This document shows positions 45,198 through 53,366 of a stretch of DNA of 64,000 nucleotides, in pieces (the stretch's first letter is position 1; every line of letters begins with the position of its first letter). Source of the stretch: DATJOJ01 sp035507035 (GTDB lineage: Bacteria > Acidobacteriota > Terriglobia > Terriglobales > Acidobacteriaceae); the NCBI GenBank assembly GCA_035507035.1, contig DATJOJ010000052.1, positions 1 through 64,000 of the forward strand. The letters run 5' to 3'. A program made the position numbers and the translations under genes. The notes beneath the pieces are model-generated. The model was not told the origin of the DNA. It made no database searches and was given only the letters and a program-made list of their open reading frames with translations.

Positions 45198-45656
45198 CTA
45201 AAGGTGATCTGCCACGCGAGCGCTGATGTATTGTTTCTTCTCGCTGACGGCGTGTACCGCCGGGACTAATTCGTTGAGCGCGTCCACTTTTACGACATAG
45301 CCACGTGCCCCGGCTCGAAGAGCCTCTCTCACCATCTGCGTGGTATCGTGCTGACTCACAAAGAGAATTTCCGAAGTTGGCGCGACGCTGCGAATGTGGC
45401 GGGCGGTGGTGAACCCGTCTAAGCCTGGGAGCCCGATGTCGAGGAGAATAACGTCGGGATGGAGTTCAGAAGCACTTTGAATCGCATGCTTGCCGTCACC
45501 CGCCTCGGAAACCACTTCCATGTCAGGCTGGGACTGAATGACGCGGCACAGCTGGCGACGGACAACTTCGTGGTCATCGACAACCAAAATTCGAATCCTT
45601 GCATTTTGCGTCGTACGGTGCCAGACGATCAATCCGGTACTAGAAAACTCGGTCAA
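45198..45656 (-). CDS. NarL-type receiver without output domain
   Basis: 152 residues. A complete receiver ('RILVVDDHEVVRRQ', 'DVILLDIGLPGLDGF', conserved Lys in 'GYVVKVDAL') ends at 'ARVADHL', just where a NarL protein would continue into its LuxR HTH. The start is the TTG at 45656, the only plausible one before a stop, with a poor RBS; a shorter form is possible. It could act by protein contact or as a phosphate sink. No kinase nearby. Confidence 0.72.
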   Translation of the reverse strand: MTEFSSTGLIVWHRTTQNARIRILVVDDHEVVRRQLCRVIQSQPDMEVVSEAGDGKHAIQSASELHPDVILLDIGLPGLDGFTTARHIRSVAPTSEILFVSQHDTTQMVREALRAGARGYVVKVDALNELVPAVHAVSEKKQYISARVADHL

Positions 45657-45789
45657 GAGATCACGCCCATGGTTGAGACGCTATCACACGGCTATCACCA
45701 TGAAAATACTGTTGACTAGCTACAGCGTAGCCTGCAGCGTGCAGTCTCTCACTTAGGGCCATACAGTGCACTGACGACGAAGGTGCAAG

Positions 45790-46500
45790 TTATGATCCCG
45801 AAGGCACGGACTCCTGCTCTGGACGGGGCGTTTGATTGGAAAGCTGGACCTGAATAATGTTGTTCTTGATGGCGTAAAGAACCAGATCCCGGATCGAATG
45901 CAGGCCTAACTTCCGCATAATATTGCTGCGATGGGTTTCTGCCGTCTTCGTACTCAAATTCAGGACGGTAGCGACTTCTTTGGAACTCTTGCCTTCGGCG
46001 AGCAACTGAATGACCTCGCGTTCACGCGGCGTAAGCTGGGGCAATCTGGGAGCGGAGTCTCGGGCGCCACCGTGTTCCTTGTCGAGAAAGCCCGCCAGAA
46101 CCATGTCGTTCACGCGCGGGGTAAAGAACATCCGGTTGCGCTGCAAGGCTTCGACTGCAGCGACGAGATCCCGCGCCGCGTCGGACTTCAGAACAAAGCC
46201 ACGCGCGCCGGCATCCAGCGCTTCGCGAATGACCTGATCGGAGTCGGTAATTGTGAGGACGATAACCTTACAGCGAGGATCCTGCTCCGACAGCTGGCGG
46301 GTCGCGGCCAGACCATTGAGATTAGGCATCCCCACATCCAGCACGACGACATCCGGCTTCAATTGTTTGGCCTTTTCGACAGCTTCACGCCCGTCCGCGG
46401 CTTCGCCGCAGACCTCCCATCCCTCATGAGCCTGCAACAATGCGACTAGCCCACGCCGCACCACTTCGTGATCGTCAGCTACCATAATTCGGAGTTTCAT
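45790..46500 (-). CDS. NarL/FixJ-type response regulator (REC + LuxR HTH)
   Basis: 236 residues with GGGAGG before the ATG. Receiver with 'IMVADDHEVV' and phospho-Asp in 'VVVLDVGMPNLNG', conserved Lys in 'GFVLKSDAARDL', then the LuxR HTH ('LTPREREVIQLLAEGKSSKEVATVLNLSTKTAETHRSNIM', given in part) and a Gln/Pro-rich tail. It is very similar to the regulator at 10359-11012, including the residue order around D10/D11. Probably a DNA-binding regulator; target unknown. Confidence 0.9.
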   Translation of the reverse strand: MKLRIMVADDHEVVRRGLVALLQAHEGWEVCGEAADGREAVEKAKQLKPDVVVLDVGMPNLNGLAATRQLSEQDPRCKVIVLTITDSDQVIREALDAGARGFVLKSDAARDLVAAVEALQRNRMFFTPRVNDMVLAGFLDKEHGGARDSAPRLPQLTPREREVIQLLAEGKSSKEVATVLNLSTKTAETHRSNIMRKLGLHSIRDLVLYAIKNNIIQVQLSNQTPRPEQESVPSGS

Positions 46501-46562
46501 TCTTTGACCTCCCTTAGGAACTTCTTGTGCTCGAACCCTTCAACGTGGACTGCCCGTAGAAA

Positions 46563-47009
46563 TCAATGCATGAAGCTCCGATGCTGACTCACGGCCTCTA
46601 CTGCTGCCAGCAAGTCTCGTGCGGCATTCGACTTCACGATATAGCCGCGCGCGCCACAGGCGAGCGCTTCGCGCATCATTTGTTGCGAATCGTATTGGGT
46701 AATCACGAGGATTTCGCAATTCGGATCTTTCTGAAGGATCCGCCGGCATGCCTCGAGGCCATTCATTCGCGGCATGGTCACGTCGAGTACGATGACGTCA
46801 GGATCCAAGGTAACGGCTTTGTCGACGGCTTCGACGCCATCGGAGGCTTCTCCGATGACTTCCCATCCCGGGTGCTCTCCCAGTAGCACCTTCAATCCGT
46901 GCCGCACCACGGGATGGTCATCGACAATTAGAATGCGAACTGCCATAAAGGTGTTCAGCGCACGGAAGCCCTGAATGTAAATCGCTTGTTGTGCTTGCGC
47001 GACTTCCAT
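46563..47009 (-). CDS. NarL-type receiver without output domain
   Basis: 148 residues from the ATG with GGAG eight bases upstream; a shorter form starting 'MAVRILIVDDHPVV' at 46946 lacks an RBS. Receiver hallmarks are all present ('VIVLDVTMPRMNG', 'GYIVKSNAARDL'). The protein stops at 'SQHRSFMH', before any HTH. With the protein at 45198 it forms a pair of output-less receivers on either side of the full regulator at 45790. Confidence 0.75.
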   Translation of the reverse strand: MEVAQAQQAIYIQGFRALNTFMAVRILIVDDHPVVRHGLKVLLGEHPGWEVIGEASDGVEAVDKAVTLDPDVIVLDVTMPRMNGLEACRRILQKDPNCEILVITQYDSQQMMREALACGARGYIVKSNAARDLLAAVEAVSQHRSFMH

Positions 47010-47175
47010 GTCTTCTGCTCCGCCTGTTTGGGTTGGGGTGCTCGACGCGATCCCCACCAACGAACAATTTTAGGCATACAGTGCCATGCACCTGAATACA
47101 GAGATCTCCCTATTTGCGCTACAAAATGTCCGCAGTCGCCAAAGGAGCCGATGATGTTCTTGTCGCCGCATGAGA

Positions 47176-48303
47176 TCACCAGATTCCTTTGTCACTTCCC
47201 GTGACTTTGAATTGGAGAGCTGCGGCTGCGGCCAGGCAGGGAAGCACGCTCAATCGGGCTGCGTTCTTCAGTTCGCCCTTCGTCATTAAGCTGGTTAATT
47301 GGGAAGCGTAGAGCTTGGCCGAGTGAGGCATAATCGGTATCCGCAAAAAGTCTCTGCCAAACCAGATCTGATCGCCGCCGAATCGGGCCGCGCTGGTCAC
47401 CGAGGATGGCAGATTCACTCCGTAACCGCGATAACAGGTCACGTAGTCAGAAACAATCGCGAGCAACGTCGCCACACCTTCCCAGATTCCCGCTTCCTGA
47501 GCGGAAGAACGTAGAAGGTCGAAGTCGACCGCGTTGGTTTCCAAGAGAGCAGCGGTGTCGGCAATGTCGCAAAGGCGCGCGTAGAAATGGCGATACATGC
47601 GCTGCAGCGTGCAGATCATCAACCGCACTTCAGGCGAAGGCACGCGAAACAAATGATTGCCAACGTGGATGGAGCGGGCACGACGAATCACCGAGTTTGC
47701 GACAGAAACCTGTTCGCCGGTCTGCCCCAAGCGGCGCATATGGATTTCAACTGATTCGGGAAGGCCAGGAATGAGGAAGTTCCATTTGTTGGCCATGCGG
47801 TCTCCCCAACTGCGATGCGCCAATTCGGCATGAAAGCGTTGTCTCATCAAGCCAATGACGTTAGCCGGCAAGGCGTCGGTGTAGAGGTCGAGATCGCTGC
47901 CGAGATCGGGCCAGTGATCCAGCGATTTAATTACGACCGCACGGCAATTCGCATCCTCCAGGGCGCTGCAAATTTTTTGTAGAAAGGAAACGGCATTGTC
48001 GATGCGTGCTTGTTCCTGCTGCAGCGCGTCTTCGGCCCATGCAACTCGCCCGGCATCACCTGACTCGTCGACGATCGCTCGAAAGCGATTCAGAGCACGG
48101 ATGATTACATGGTTAGAGCTCGCCAAGGCGGCCATGTCGACAAATTCGGCACGCGTCATGCGCAAAATTGCTTCATCTCGAGCACAATTCTCGGATAGCA
48201 AGAGGCGCGAAAGCATGAAGAGTGATCCGTTGGCACCGAACGGCAAACGCTCGGAAGTTGGGTATGAACCTTGCTTCGAACTGTCGACTTTGGCGGTGCT
48301 CAT
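47176..48303 (-). CDS. Nucleotidyltransferase-like protein (NTP_transf_5 type)
   Basis: 375 residues with AGGAG 12 bases upstream of the ATG. The central motif 'VVIKSLDHWPDLGSDLDLY' has the Gly-Ser-Asp-x-Asp of the nucleotidyltransferase fold, as in the uncharacterised PF14907 family found near polysaccharide and exosortase loci. The rest is helical. Donor and acceptor unknown. It follows the TPR gene by 24 bases on the minus strand, so the two are probably one operon. Confidence 0.75.
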   Translation of the reverse strand: MSTAKVDSSKQGSYPTSERLPFGANGSLFMLSRLLLSENCARDEAILRMTRAEFVDMAALASSNHVIIRALNRFRAIVDESGDAGRVAWAEDALQQEQARIDNAVSFLQKICSALEDANCRAVVIKSLDHWPDLGSDLDLYTDALPANVIGLMRQRFHAELAHRSWGDRMANKWNFLIPGLPESVEIHMRRLGQTGEQVSVANSVIRRARSIHVGNHLFRVPSPEVRLMICTLQRMYRHFYARLCDIADTAALLETNAVDFDLLRSSAQEAGIWEGVATLLAIVSDYVTCYRGYGVNLPSSVTSAARFGGDQIWFGRDFLRIPIMPHSAKLYASQLTSLMTKGELKNAARLSVLPCLAAAAALQFKVTGSDKGIW

Positions 48304-48327
48304 CGGGAATGTTTGTCTCCTTGGGTT

Positions 48328-49545
48328 TTATTGTTGCGGTTGTTGCGGCGGCTGGTTGGCGGCCGGAGGATTTGGATTGGGCGTCTGGGTGGCGTTTGGC
48401 GGTTTGGGAACGTTGGGCGTTTCGTTTGCCGGCTGCGAGTCGTCGACGGGCGTATTGTCACGCCGCATCAGCTGGATCGGGCCGCCCTGCTGCCGCCGTA
48501 TCGCTCTTGCTAATTCGATCCGGGTGTCGATCGCCTGACCATTGTCTCCGGCGACCTCGAACAATTTCATGCCCTCCGCGGACGACTGCGTCGCCAGGCC
48601 AACGCGAAAATCGGAACCCTCGGCTTTGCGCGCCTTGTCGTAGAAATACTGGGCGGTTTCAAAATCACCCTGGCGTTCTGAGAGGTATCCGGCATTGTTG
48701 AGAGAAAAAGCATCTTCCGGATCGAGTTTGAAAGCTTGACGAAAATCGTTCTGCGCTTCATTCCAATCGTTGCGATTGATGGCTGAAACGCCACGCAAGT
48801 TAAGCAGGGCGGCCTCGGCTTGCGGAGTCTGGGTTTCCTTCATGCGGTGGCTGACTTTCTGCGCGCTTTCTTCCGCCATTTTGCTGACATCTTTGCCGCG
48901 CCATCCGCGATTCAAGGTGACAATGACCGGGTCTTCCGAATGTAGGTTCGCGACGGTGCTGTAGTACCTGTATGCGCCAGCCAGATCGCCTTCCTCTTCT
49001 TTGGTCACGCCGAGATTGTTTAGCGTGAAGGGATTCTTGGGATCCAAAGCCAGCGTCTTCTGCAATAGCTCGTCGGCTTGGGGAGCGCGTCCTTTCGACA
49101 GAAGGCTGATGGCTTCAACATTCGCGCGATTGATTCGGATGGTCGCATCCTTCATACCGCTGACGGCGTCGGCCATCGGCTTGCCTTCTAATTTTTTCGA
49201 ACTGGCGCGATCGATGGCCGCGTCGCTGGCTTGTTGCGAGGCCAAGCGGTAGAAGCTCTGCGCGCGATCGATTTGACCCTGCAACTCCGAGATGTAGCCA
49301 AGGTTATTGAGGGTAAAGGGATCGGCGGGATCGTAAAGGTAGGCCTTGTAAAAAAGTGTTTCTGCTTTTTCATACTGATGTTTGCGCACCGCCTCCACAC
49401 CTTCGCGGTTCAATTGCTGCACCGGCGTCTGAATGCTTCGCCGCGGAATATTGATCTTCAAATCCTCCGCATAGAGACTTTGCGGCAATAAAGCCAGTGC
49501 TATGGCGACAAGAGCAAATCCAAAGGTGAGTTGTTTTCCGGACAT
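48328..49545 (-). CDS. Secreted TPR protein
   Basis: 405 residues. Signal peptide ~1-26 ('LLPQSLYAEDL'). Three or four TPR units are recognisable ('DPFTLNNLGYISELQGQIDRAQSFY', 'NPFTLNNLGVTKEEEGDLAGAYRYY', 'DAFSLNNAGYLSERQGDFETAQYFY'; given in part). The tail is rich in Pro, Asn and Gln. It is a periplasmic scaffold of unknown partner, cotranscribed with the nucleotidyltransferase-like gene. Confidence 0.78.
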   Translation of the reverse strand: MSGKQLTFGFALVAIALALLPQSLYAEDLKINIPRRSIQTPVQQLNREGVEAVRKHQYEKAETLFYKAYLYDPADPFTLNNLGYISELQGQIDRAQSFYRLASQQASDAAIDRASSKKLEGKPMADAVSGMKDATIRINRANVEAISLLSKGRAPQADELLQKTLALDPKNPFTLNNLGVTKEEEGDLAGAYRYYSTVANLHSEDPVIVTLNRGWRGKDVSKMAEESAQKVSHRMKETQTPQAEAALLNLRGVSAINRNDWNEAQNDFRQAFKLDPEDAFSLNNAGYLSERQGDFETAQYFYDKARKAEGSDFRVGLATQSSAEGMKLFEVAGDNGQAIDTRIELARAIRRQQGGPIQLMRRDNTPVDDSQPANETPNVPKPPNATQTPNPNPPAANQPPQQPQQ

Positions 49546-49699
49546 GGCTCCACTCCCCAGTAACTAAGACTGAGATTGGATGCCATGTGGGCCAATGTGT
49601 TGCCATGCAGGATTTCCTGTAGTTGCAGACACTTATGACAGGCCACGCTATGGCCACCTCAGGCATCCAAACGCGCTAACTCTGGATTAGGAGTCTGCG

Positions 49700-50596
49700 A
49701 TGCGAGCTGCGATTCTGACGGTCATCTTCTTGCTAAGCGGTATGGCATTTTCCCAGTCACTTTCGCCCCAAGCTTCGACTGCGGCCCAGGAATTGATTTC
49801 GGAGACTCCGACGCCGGGGTTTGCCAGCCCGGTGAATCTTGCGCCGGCATTGCCGGCGGTGCCGCACGGGAAAGCGACAGTAATCGGCGGATCGATTCGC
49901 AACGTAGACCATCTGCGCGATGAGCTCACGCTCAACATCTACGGCGGACACCCGATGAAAATCTTTTTCGACGAGCGGACGCAGATTTTCCGCAACGGCG
50001 AAAAGGTCTCGCTCGACGATTTGCGCCCGGGAGAACGAGTGTCGGTAGAAACGTTGCTCGATGGCGAAGACGTTTTCGCGCGCAGCATTCACAGCCTGAC
50101 CCAGTCGCTCGACGGGCAATGCCACGGGCAAGTTTTGTCGTTCGATCCAGCGAGCAGGGAACTGCTGGTTCGCGATGGCCTGGCGCCACGGCCGATCAAA
50201 GTACAGGTCCCGGCCAACACGACAATTACAGGGCAAGGAGAGAAAACGCTTTCGTCAGCTGCGCTGATGCGTGGCTCGTTGGTTGCAGTTACGTTCCGGC
50301 CGGATGGCAACGGGCGGGCGATCGCCAATCAAATTTCAGTGCTGGCGACTCCCGGGTCGGCGTTCGTGTTCAGCGGCGTCATCGATTACCTTGATGTGCA
50401 TAACGGGACTCTCGTCCTGATCGACCCCCGCGACCAGAGCCGTTACGAAATCTCGTTCGATCCGCGGTCGCCGGTGCGGGCAAGCCTGCACGAAGGAGAA
50501 GGCGTAACGGTGAACGCCAACTTCGACGGCTCGCGCTATAGCGCGCAGACGATCACGCCGAACCAGCCGCCGGCGGGGGCGGCGAATCCGCAATAG
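49700..50596 (+). CDS. Secreted DUF5666-like protein
   Basis: 298 residues with AGGAG six bases before the ATG. Signal peptide ~1-18, Pro-rich linker, then three OB-like beta repeats of the DUF5666 type ('IRNVDHLRDELTLNIYGG', 'VLSFDPASRELLVRDG', 'GVIDYLDVHNGTLVLIDPR'). Function unknown; the fold is common in secreted proteins that bind ions or small ligands. Confidence 0.72.
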   Translation: MRAAILTVIFLLSGMAFSQSLSPQASTAAQELISETPTPGFASPVNLAPALPAVPHGKATVIGGSIRNVDHLRDELTLNIYGGHPMKIFFDERTQIFRNGEKVSLDDLRPGERVSVETLLDGEDVFARSIHSLTQSLDGQCHGQVLSFDPASRELLVRDGLAPRPIKVQVPANTTITGQGEKTLSSAALMRGSLVAVTFRPDGNGRAIANQISVLATPGSAFVFSGVIDYLDVHNGTLVLIDPRDQSRYEISFDPRSPVRASLHEGEGVTVNANFDGSRYSAQTITPNQPPAGAANPQ

Positions 50597-51146
50597 GCGA
50601 CGTGGCTATTCCGGCGGAATGTCGCCTGGGTGTGCGCCTGCCGTACCTCGTCAGTCATGCGCCCAGTCTGTACCTTTATTTATTGGGTATACCCCCTCCC
50701 CCTCCCCCTCGGTCTAGTGGAATCATGACGTTAGCGAATTTTTCCCGCAAAATCTTTGAGTTCAAAGAATTTATCGGCAAAATATCTCGAACAAAGAAGT
50801 TACACGGCGAAAGAGACGCCAGAACGACTTTGGGCGGCAATGCGTCGGTCCATCGCTCGATGGAGACACATCGCCGCCCGAATGTTCGAATCACAGTATG
50901 ACGCTAGAGGGTTGTGAATGTCAGTGACAGCGGTCACGGGCGGGCGGGATAGTTGGTTGTGCAAAAAGGCGGGACCTTTCCTCAGGCCGGAGTCAACTGA
51001 TGAATACCCACGAGAGATCGGGATACGATCATGGCGGTCCGTCTGGATGCTTCTTTAAACCAGGTGAGCTCGCGGGGAGCGCTCGCGGCACCTGGGGCAC
51101 GCGGCTGAAGGTCCAGCGTACAATTTTGGATTAGAGGCCAAACCTC
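50597..51146. other. Accessory intergenic region with hairpin, C-tract and partial repeat
   Basis: 550 bases with no supported gene. It contains a hairpin 50596-50626 (arms GGCGAC/GTCGCC with an inner ATTCC/GGAAT), the C-rich tract CCCCCT repeated three times at 50692-50709, and the partial repeat copy at 51030-51105. Base use differs from the flanks. Confidence 0.4.
51030..51105. repeat. Partial copy (3' half) of a structured dispersed repeat
   Basis: 76 bases matching 53275-53350 with about a dozen differences, in the same orientation. It includes the arm CACCTGGGG and most of the inner GC-rich stem, and lies just before the gene at 51147. Confidence 0.7.
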
Positions 51147-52580
51147 TTGGACGCATCCGTGAAAAGCTACGCTGACGTGGTCTACCAGCAGGCATTGATG
51201 GAATCGAGCAGCGCTCTTACAAAGGCGAAGAGAGCCTACCTTACGGAAGCGGCAGCGAAACAAGGCCCCAATCTGCTGCTAGGAGGCCCACAGGTTCAAG
51301 CAATTGTTAACCTCCAGGTACAGCACATTGAGCGCTGTATGGAAGCCCGGTTGGATTCGTACCAACAAGCCTTCTCGAAAGCGAACCAGATTCCCAGCGA
51401 ACAAGACTTCACTGACATGCTCAACGAAGTCAAAGAAGTCCAGAATCTACAGGCTCGTCACTCAAGTTCTTTCCTTATCGACTTCGTGAGGACAAGGGGC
51501 ATTCATCCGCCAGGTGACCCGACTGCGAGCGTAATGGCGCTATCTGGTCATGGGCATGACCGCGTTCTAGGACTTTGGAAAATTTGGAGGGAAGGCGTGC
51601 GGCTCCAGCGATCCACCACTCTGACCGGGCCGACCGACCTACCACGAGAAAGACAGAGTCCTGAGAGGAATGCCCTCGGTTGGCTCTGGGAAAAATTGTC
51701 GCGCTGGGAAGTCGTTGCGCTTGGTTCTACGCTCGTTTACAGCGCCGGGATCGCGGCAATGTACGGGGACGATTATCTGGTTGCTGCCGCCCTATACATC
51801 GCCGGTATAGGCTGGGTCACGGCCAAGACTCTTGGATGGGAAGAAACGAGAGCGCACCGGAGGAGAGGCCGCGTCAGTGCTCTCGTTTTGTGTGTTGGCA
51901 TTCTTGCAATCGGCGGGTCGCTCCTGTGGATAGGGCATCGTGAAAGATCGCATGAAGCGGAGCTAACTAGGAGTGCTCCTCTCAACAAAGACAAGGAAAT
52001 CGTGGAACAGCATGAGTCCACCGATAAAATGACGGCTGTTGTCGGGGGACAGAAAAGCAGCGCACACCCGGTCACGCTGGGGAGACCCTCTTCGCGAGCA
52101 AAGGCTCACCCAAAGGCGCTGCCGGATGATCGCATTGCTAGCGAGGCGAAGGTATGGATCGCCGATCAGCTCGGGGTGCCTCGGACAAAAGTGGTTCCCG
52201 GTGCTCGCTTGGTGGAAGACCTCGGCGCTGATCCAGCCGATGAGATGGAGCTGCAAATGTCTCTTGAAGAAGGGTTTGGCATTCAAATTCGAGACGACGA
52301 TTGGAGGGCGATTAGAACCGTTCAGGACGTGATCGATTACCTTGAGTCACACGTTAAGCCACTGAAGAAGCCTGGTACCCCGGGTCCGGCGAGCTGCTCT
52401 CCGCGAGCTGATCTGGGGCAGTCAATCATTCCCGTTCCCATTCGCTCCGCCCCATTTTCCTTCCACCCAAGGGCGATTTCCCTTGATTTCTGCATGGGAA
52501 CATCGAACCACTCGTGTATATCTTCTGGACAGATTCTCGCAGCGCCGTATGCTCGTTGGGCCTCAAGATTTTGCATATAG
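51147..52580 (+). CDS. Membrane protein with a serine-less acyl-carrier-like domain
   Basis: 477 residues from a TTG with AGAGG upstream. Residues 1-130 are helical, membrane helices lie at ~190-228 and ~242-264, and residues ~333-405 match an acyl carrier protein ('VWIADQLGVPRTKVVPGARLVEDLG', 'MELQMSLEEGFGIQIRDDD', 'TVQDVIDYLESHV'). The usual Asp-Ser-Leu-Asp is Asp-Pro-Ala-Asp here, so phosphopantetheine cannot attach at the normal Ser. From ~408 the frame runs into a diverged repeat, so the last ~70 residues are probably not original. Function unknown; ACP-like contact without a carried acyl group is a guess. Confidence 0.7.
   Translation: MDASVKSYADVVYQQALMESSSALTKAKRAYLTEAAAKQGPNLLLGGPQVQAIVNLQVQHIERCMEARLDSYQQAFSKANQIPSEQDFTDMLNEVKEVQNLQARHSSSFLIDFVRTRGIHPPGDPTASVMALSGHGHDRVLGLWKIWREGVRLQRSTTLTGPTDLPRERQSPERNALGWLWEKLSRWEVVALGSTLVYSAGIAAMYGDDYLVAAALYIAGIGWVTAKTLGWEETRAHRRRGRVSALVLCVGILAIGGSLLWIGHRERSHEAELTRSAPLNKDKEIVEQHESTDKMTAVVGGQKSSAHPVTLGRPSSRAKAHPKALPDDRIASEAKVWIADQLGVPRTKVVPGARLVEDLGADPADEMELQMSLEEGFGIQIRDDDWRAIRTVQDVIDYLESHVKPLKKPGTPGPASCSPRADLGQSIIPVPIRSAPFSFHPRAISLDFCMGTSNHSCISSGQILAAPYARWASRFCI
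52369..52417. repeat. Diverged inverted copy of the dispersed repeat
   Basis: Reading on the plus strand, this resembles the reverse complement of 53304-53350 (GCC-GGT-CCCC...GCGAGC...CTGGGG pattern with scattered changes). It overlaps the 3' end of the gene at 51147. Confidence 0.5.
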
Positions 52581-52589
52581 CTGGAACTG

Positions 52590-52630
52590 CCCCACTCAAG
52601 CCAAAATCGGGCTTGAGTGGGACACCCGGC
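52590..52630. repeat. Partial copy (5' half) of the dispersed repeat
   Basis: The perfect 12-bp hairpin CCCACTCAAGCC / GGCTTGAGTGGG with loop 52603-52609, followed by ACACCCGGC. It matches the first 41 bases of the full copy at 53224. Confidence 0.75.
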
Positions 52631-52714
52631 TCGCTGAGGATTTTGAGTGCCATTGGGAATTTAACAGCAATCAGTCAAAATGGCGCTTCTGTCGGCGTAT
52701 TAAAATGGGCCAAC

Positions 52715-52972
52715 ATGACAGCTGACGCATACTCTGCGCTCTACGGCATCGTGGCTGCCGGTTGCACAGTGGTTGCCGCGTCATGCTGGTTGCACATCGG
52801 CAAAGAACTCCGCAGCGTGGGACTGAAAACCGGCAGAAGCAACATATTTACAGACCATCGGCTTTTCATGCGCTATGCGCCGACGTATGGTTGGAACTCA
52901 CGGTGGGGTACGATGGGAGTAGTTGCGTTTTCTGCTGCTGTAGTGTTTCTGACTCTTTCAATGGTGAATTAG
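52715..52972 (+). CDS. Small membrane protein, unknown
   Basis: 85 residues with two hydrophobic helices (~6-24 and ~62-82) joined by a basic loop ('KELRSVGLKTGRSNIF'). The frame is open upstream through repeat-derived sequence, so the start is set at the ATG that opens the first helix; no good RBS. Lies inside the repeat-rich island. Function unknown. Confidence 0.5.
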   Translation: MTADAYSALYGIVAAGCTVVAASCWLHIGKELRSVGLKTGRSNIFTDHRLFMRYAPTYGWNSRWGTMGVVAFSAAVVFLTLSMVN

Positions 52973-53050
52973 TCCGCAACCAGGATTCCCCGATTTGGGG
53001 GCTGGCCCATCCTTGATTTTCCTCACTCCATTAACAGAACCGGCTGCCTC

Positions 53051-53076
53051 ATGCTTCGCGGTGTTTCGCGAAGCAT
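53051..53076. repeat. 10-bp stem hairpin
   Basis: Arms ATGCTTCGCG and CGCGAAGCAT with a six-base loop. Not followed by a T-run. May belong to another dispersed repeat in the same island. Confidence 0.45.
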
Positions 53077-53223
53077 GGCACACGGGCCTCAGCATCGATG
53101 GAAAAAAACTCCTGATACTGTCAGTCGGAATACCAACCCATCGAAAACCGCGATGCGTCGCGCAGCCTATCGAGTGATGGCGAGGACGGAGAAAAATTCT
53201 GTGGATGGACCCCCGTCGAACTA

Positions 53224-53350
53224 CCCCACTCAAGCCAAAATCGGGCTTGAGCGGGCCACCCGCGGGGACGGAAGCATGGCGGCCCGTCCGGATACTCCTT
53301 CACCCCAGGTGAGCTCGCGCGGAGCGCTCGCGGCACCTGGGGCACCCGGC
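53224..53350. repeat. Full copy of a structured dispersed repeat
   Basis: About 127 bases folding into three parts: CCCACTCAAGCC/GGCTTGAGCGGG at the left end (one mismatch), GGACGG/CCGTCC in the middle, and CCCCAGGTG/CACCTGGGG at the right end. Partial copies lie at 51030, 52590 and, inverted, 52369. It ends 16 bases after the stop of the phospholipase-like gene and might also serve as its terminator. No coding role. Confidence 0.7.
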
Positions 53351-53366
53351 GATGGGTTTGGGTGCG

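Noticed and set aside
50602..50901. 99-codon frame with a poly-Pro stretch
   Set aside because: The Pro run comes from the CCCCCT tract; no RBS or conserved pattern.
52483..52725. Frame reading through the repeat at 52590
   Set aside because: Repeat-derived sequence that reads as protein in many frames.
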